Origin: Prevotella sp. UBA6387
GTDB taxonomy: Bacteria > Bacteroidota > Bacteroidia > Bacteroidales > Bacteroidaceae
NCBI GenBank assembly: GCA_002437565.1
Contig: DJQL01000027.1
Location: 4,081 to 10,588, forward strand
Reading direction: 5' to 3'
DNA: 6,508 bases
Part shown: positions 6,455 to 6,508 of the stretch, one piece after another
Layout: each line of letters opens with the position of its first letter
How positions within the stretch are numbered: position 1 is the stretch's first letter
Notes under the pieces: generated by a model
Database searches by the model: none
What the model was told of the DNA's origin: nothing
What the model saw: the letters and a program-made list of their open reading frames with translations, nothing else
Translations under genes and position numbers: made by a program

Positions 6455-6508
6455 TTATCGTGTCACAGGTGGCTTCATCCTATCCGAGTCTGGGACGTTG
6501 GCATTCAC
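6455..6508 (-). CDS. Possible 3' end of an upstream minus-strand gene (fragment)
   Basis: From the window edge one minus-strand frame reads 17 residues, VNANVPDSDRMKPPVTR, and then TAA at 6457-6455. The other two minus frames hit stops sooner. Base composition changes sharply at this point: 26 of 48 bases are G or C in 6461-6508, against about 15 of 73 in 6382-6454. That is what a gene end followed by spacer would look like. The fragment is too short to assign a family, and an alternative is non-coding sequence. If real, the peptidase gene follows it by 73 bases on the same strand. Confidence 0.4.
   Translation of the reverse strand: MNANVPDSDRMKPPVTR

Noticed and set aside
1..6508. Hidden new system, mobile element, CRISPR array or RNA gene
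   Set aside because: No direct repeat arrays, transposase motifs, tRNA-like folds or unusual gene clusters were seen. All sizeable open regions are explained by five known families.

Overview
The window looks like ordinary chromosomal DNA from a member of the Bacteroidota, probably a Prevotella-like Bacteroidales. The evidence is moderate GC coding sequence, AT-rich gaps, start codons without Shine-Dalgarno sequences, and two promoters of the Bacteroidota type (TTTG, 20-nt spacer, TAnnTTTG). The gene set also fits: a secreted C69 dipeptidase, a ROK glucokinase, a single-domain TsaC and a CLC protein with CBS domains. This assignment is inferred from style and gene content, not from a marker gene.

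Layout, left to right. Bases 1-1637 (minus) hold a CLC chloride channel/antiporter with its CBS region cut by the window edge. Bases 1639-2208 (minus) hold the threonylcarbamoyl-AMP synthase tsaC, whose stop codon lies one base before the clc start, so the two form a tightly coupled operon. Bases 2209-2382 are a divergent promoter region. It carries one promoter toward tsaC-clc and one toward the glucokinase gene at 2383-3360 (plus). Bases 3361-3502 separate convergent genes and hold a long hairpin, probably a bidirectional terminator. Bases 3503-4669 (minus) hold an AI-2E/PerM-family membrane protein and 4726-6381 (minus) a secreted C69 dipeptidase. These two are probably co-transcribed, dipeptidase first. 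Bases 6382-6454 are very AT-rich spacer, and 6455-6508 may be the 3' end of another minus-strand gene.

Functionally these are housekeeping and nutrient-use genes: tRNA t6A modification, anion transport, glucose phosphorylation, peptide breakdown outside the cytoplasm, and a permease of uncertain substrate. I see no mobile element, CRISPR array, RNA gene, phage gene or defence system, and no convincing new multi-gene system. The points most worth a second look are three: the CLC protein, which lacks the usual internal proton glutamate and has an altered first selectivity motif; the matched divergent promoters; and the structured DNA between the convergent genes.
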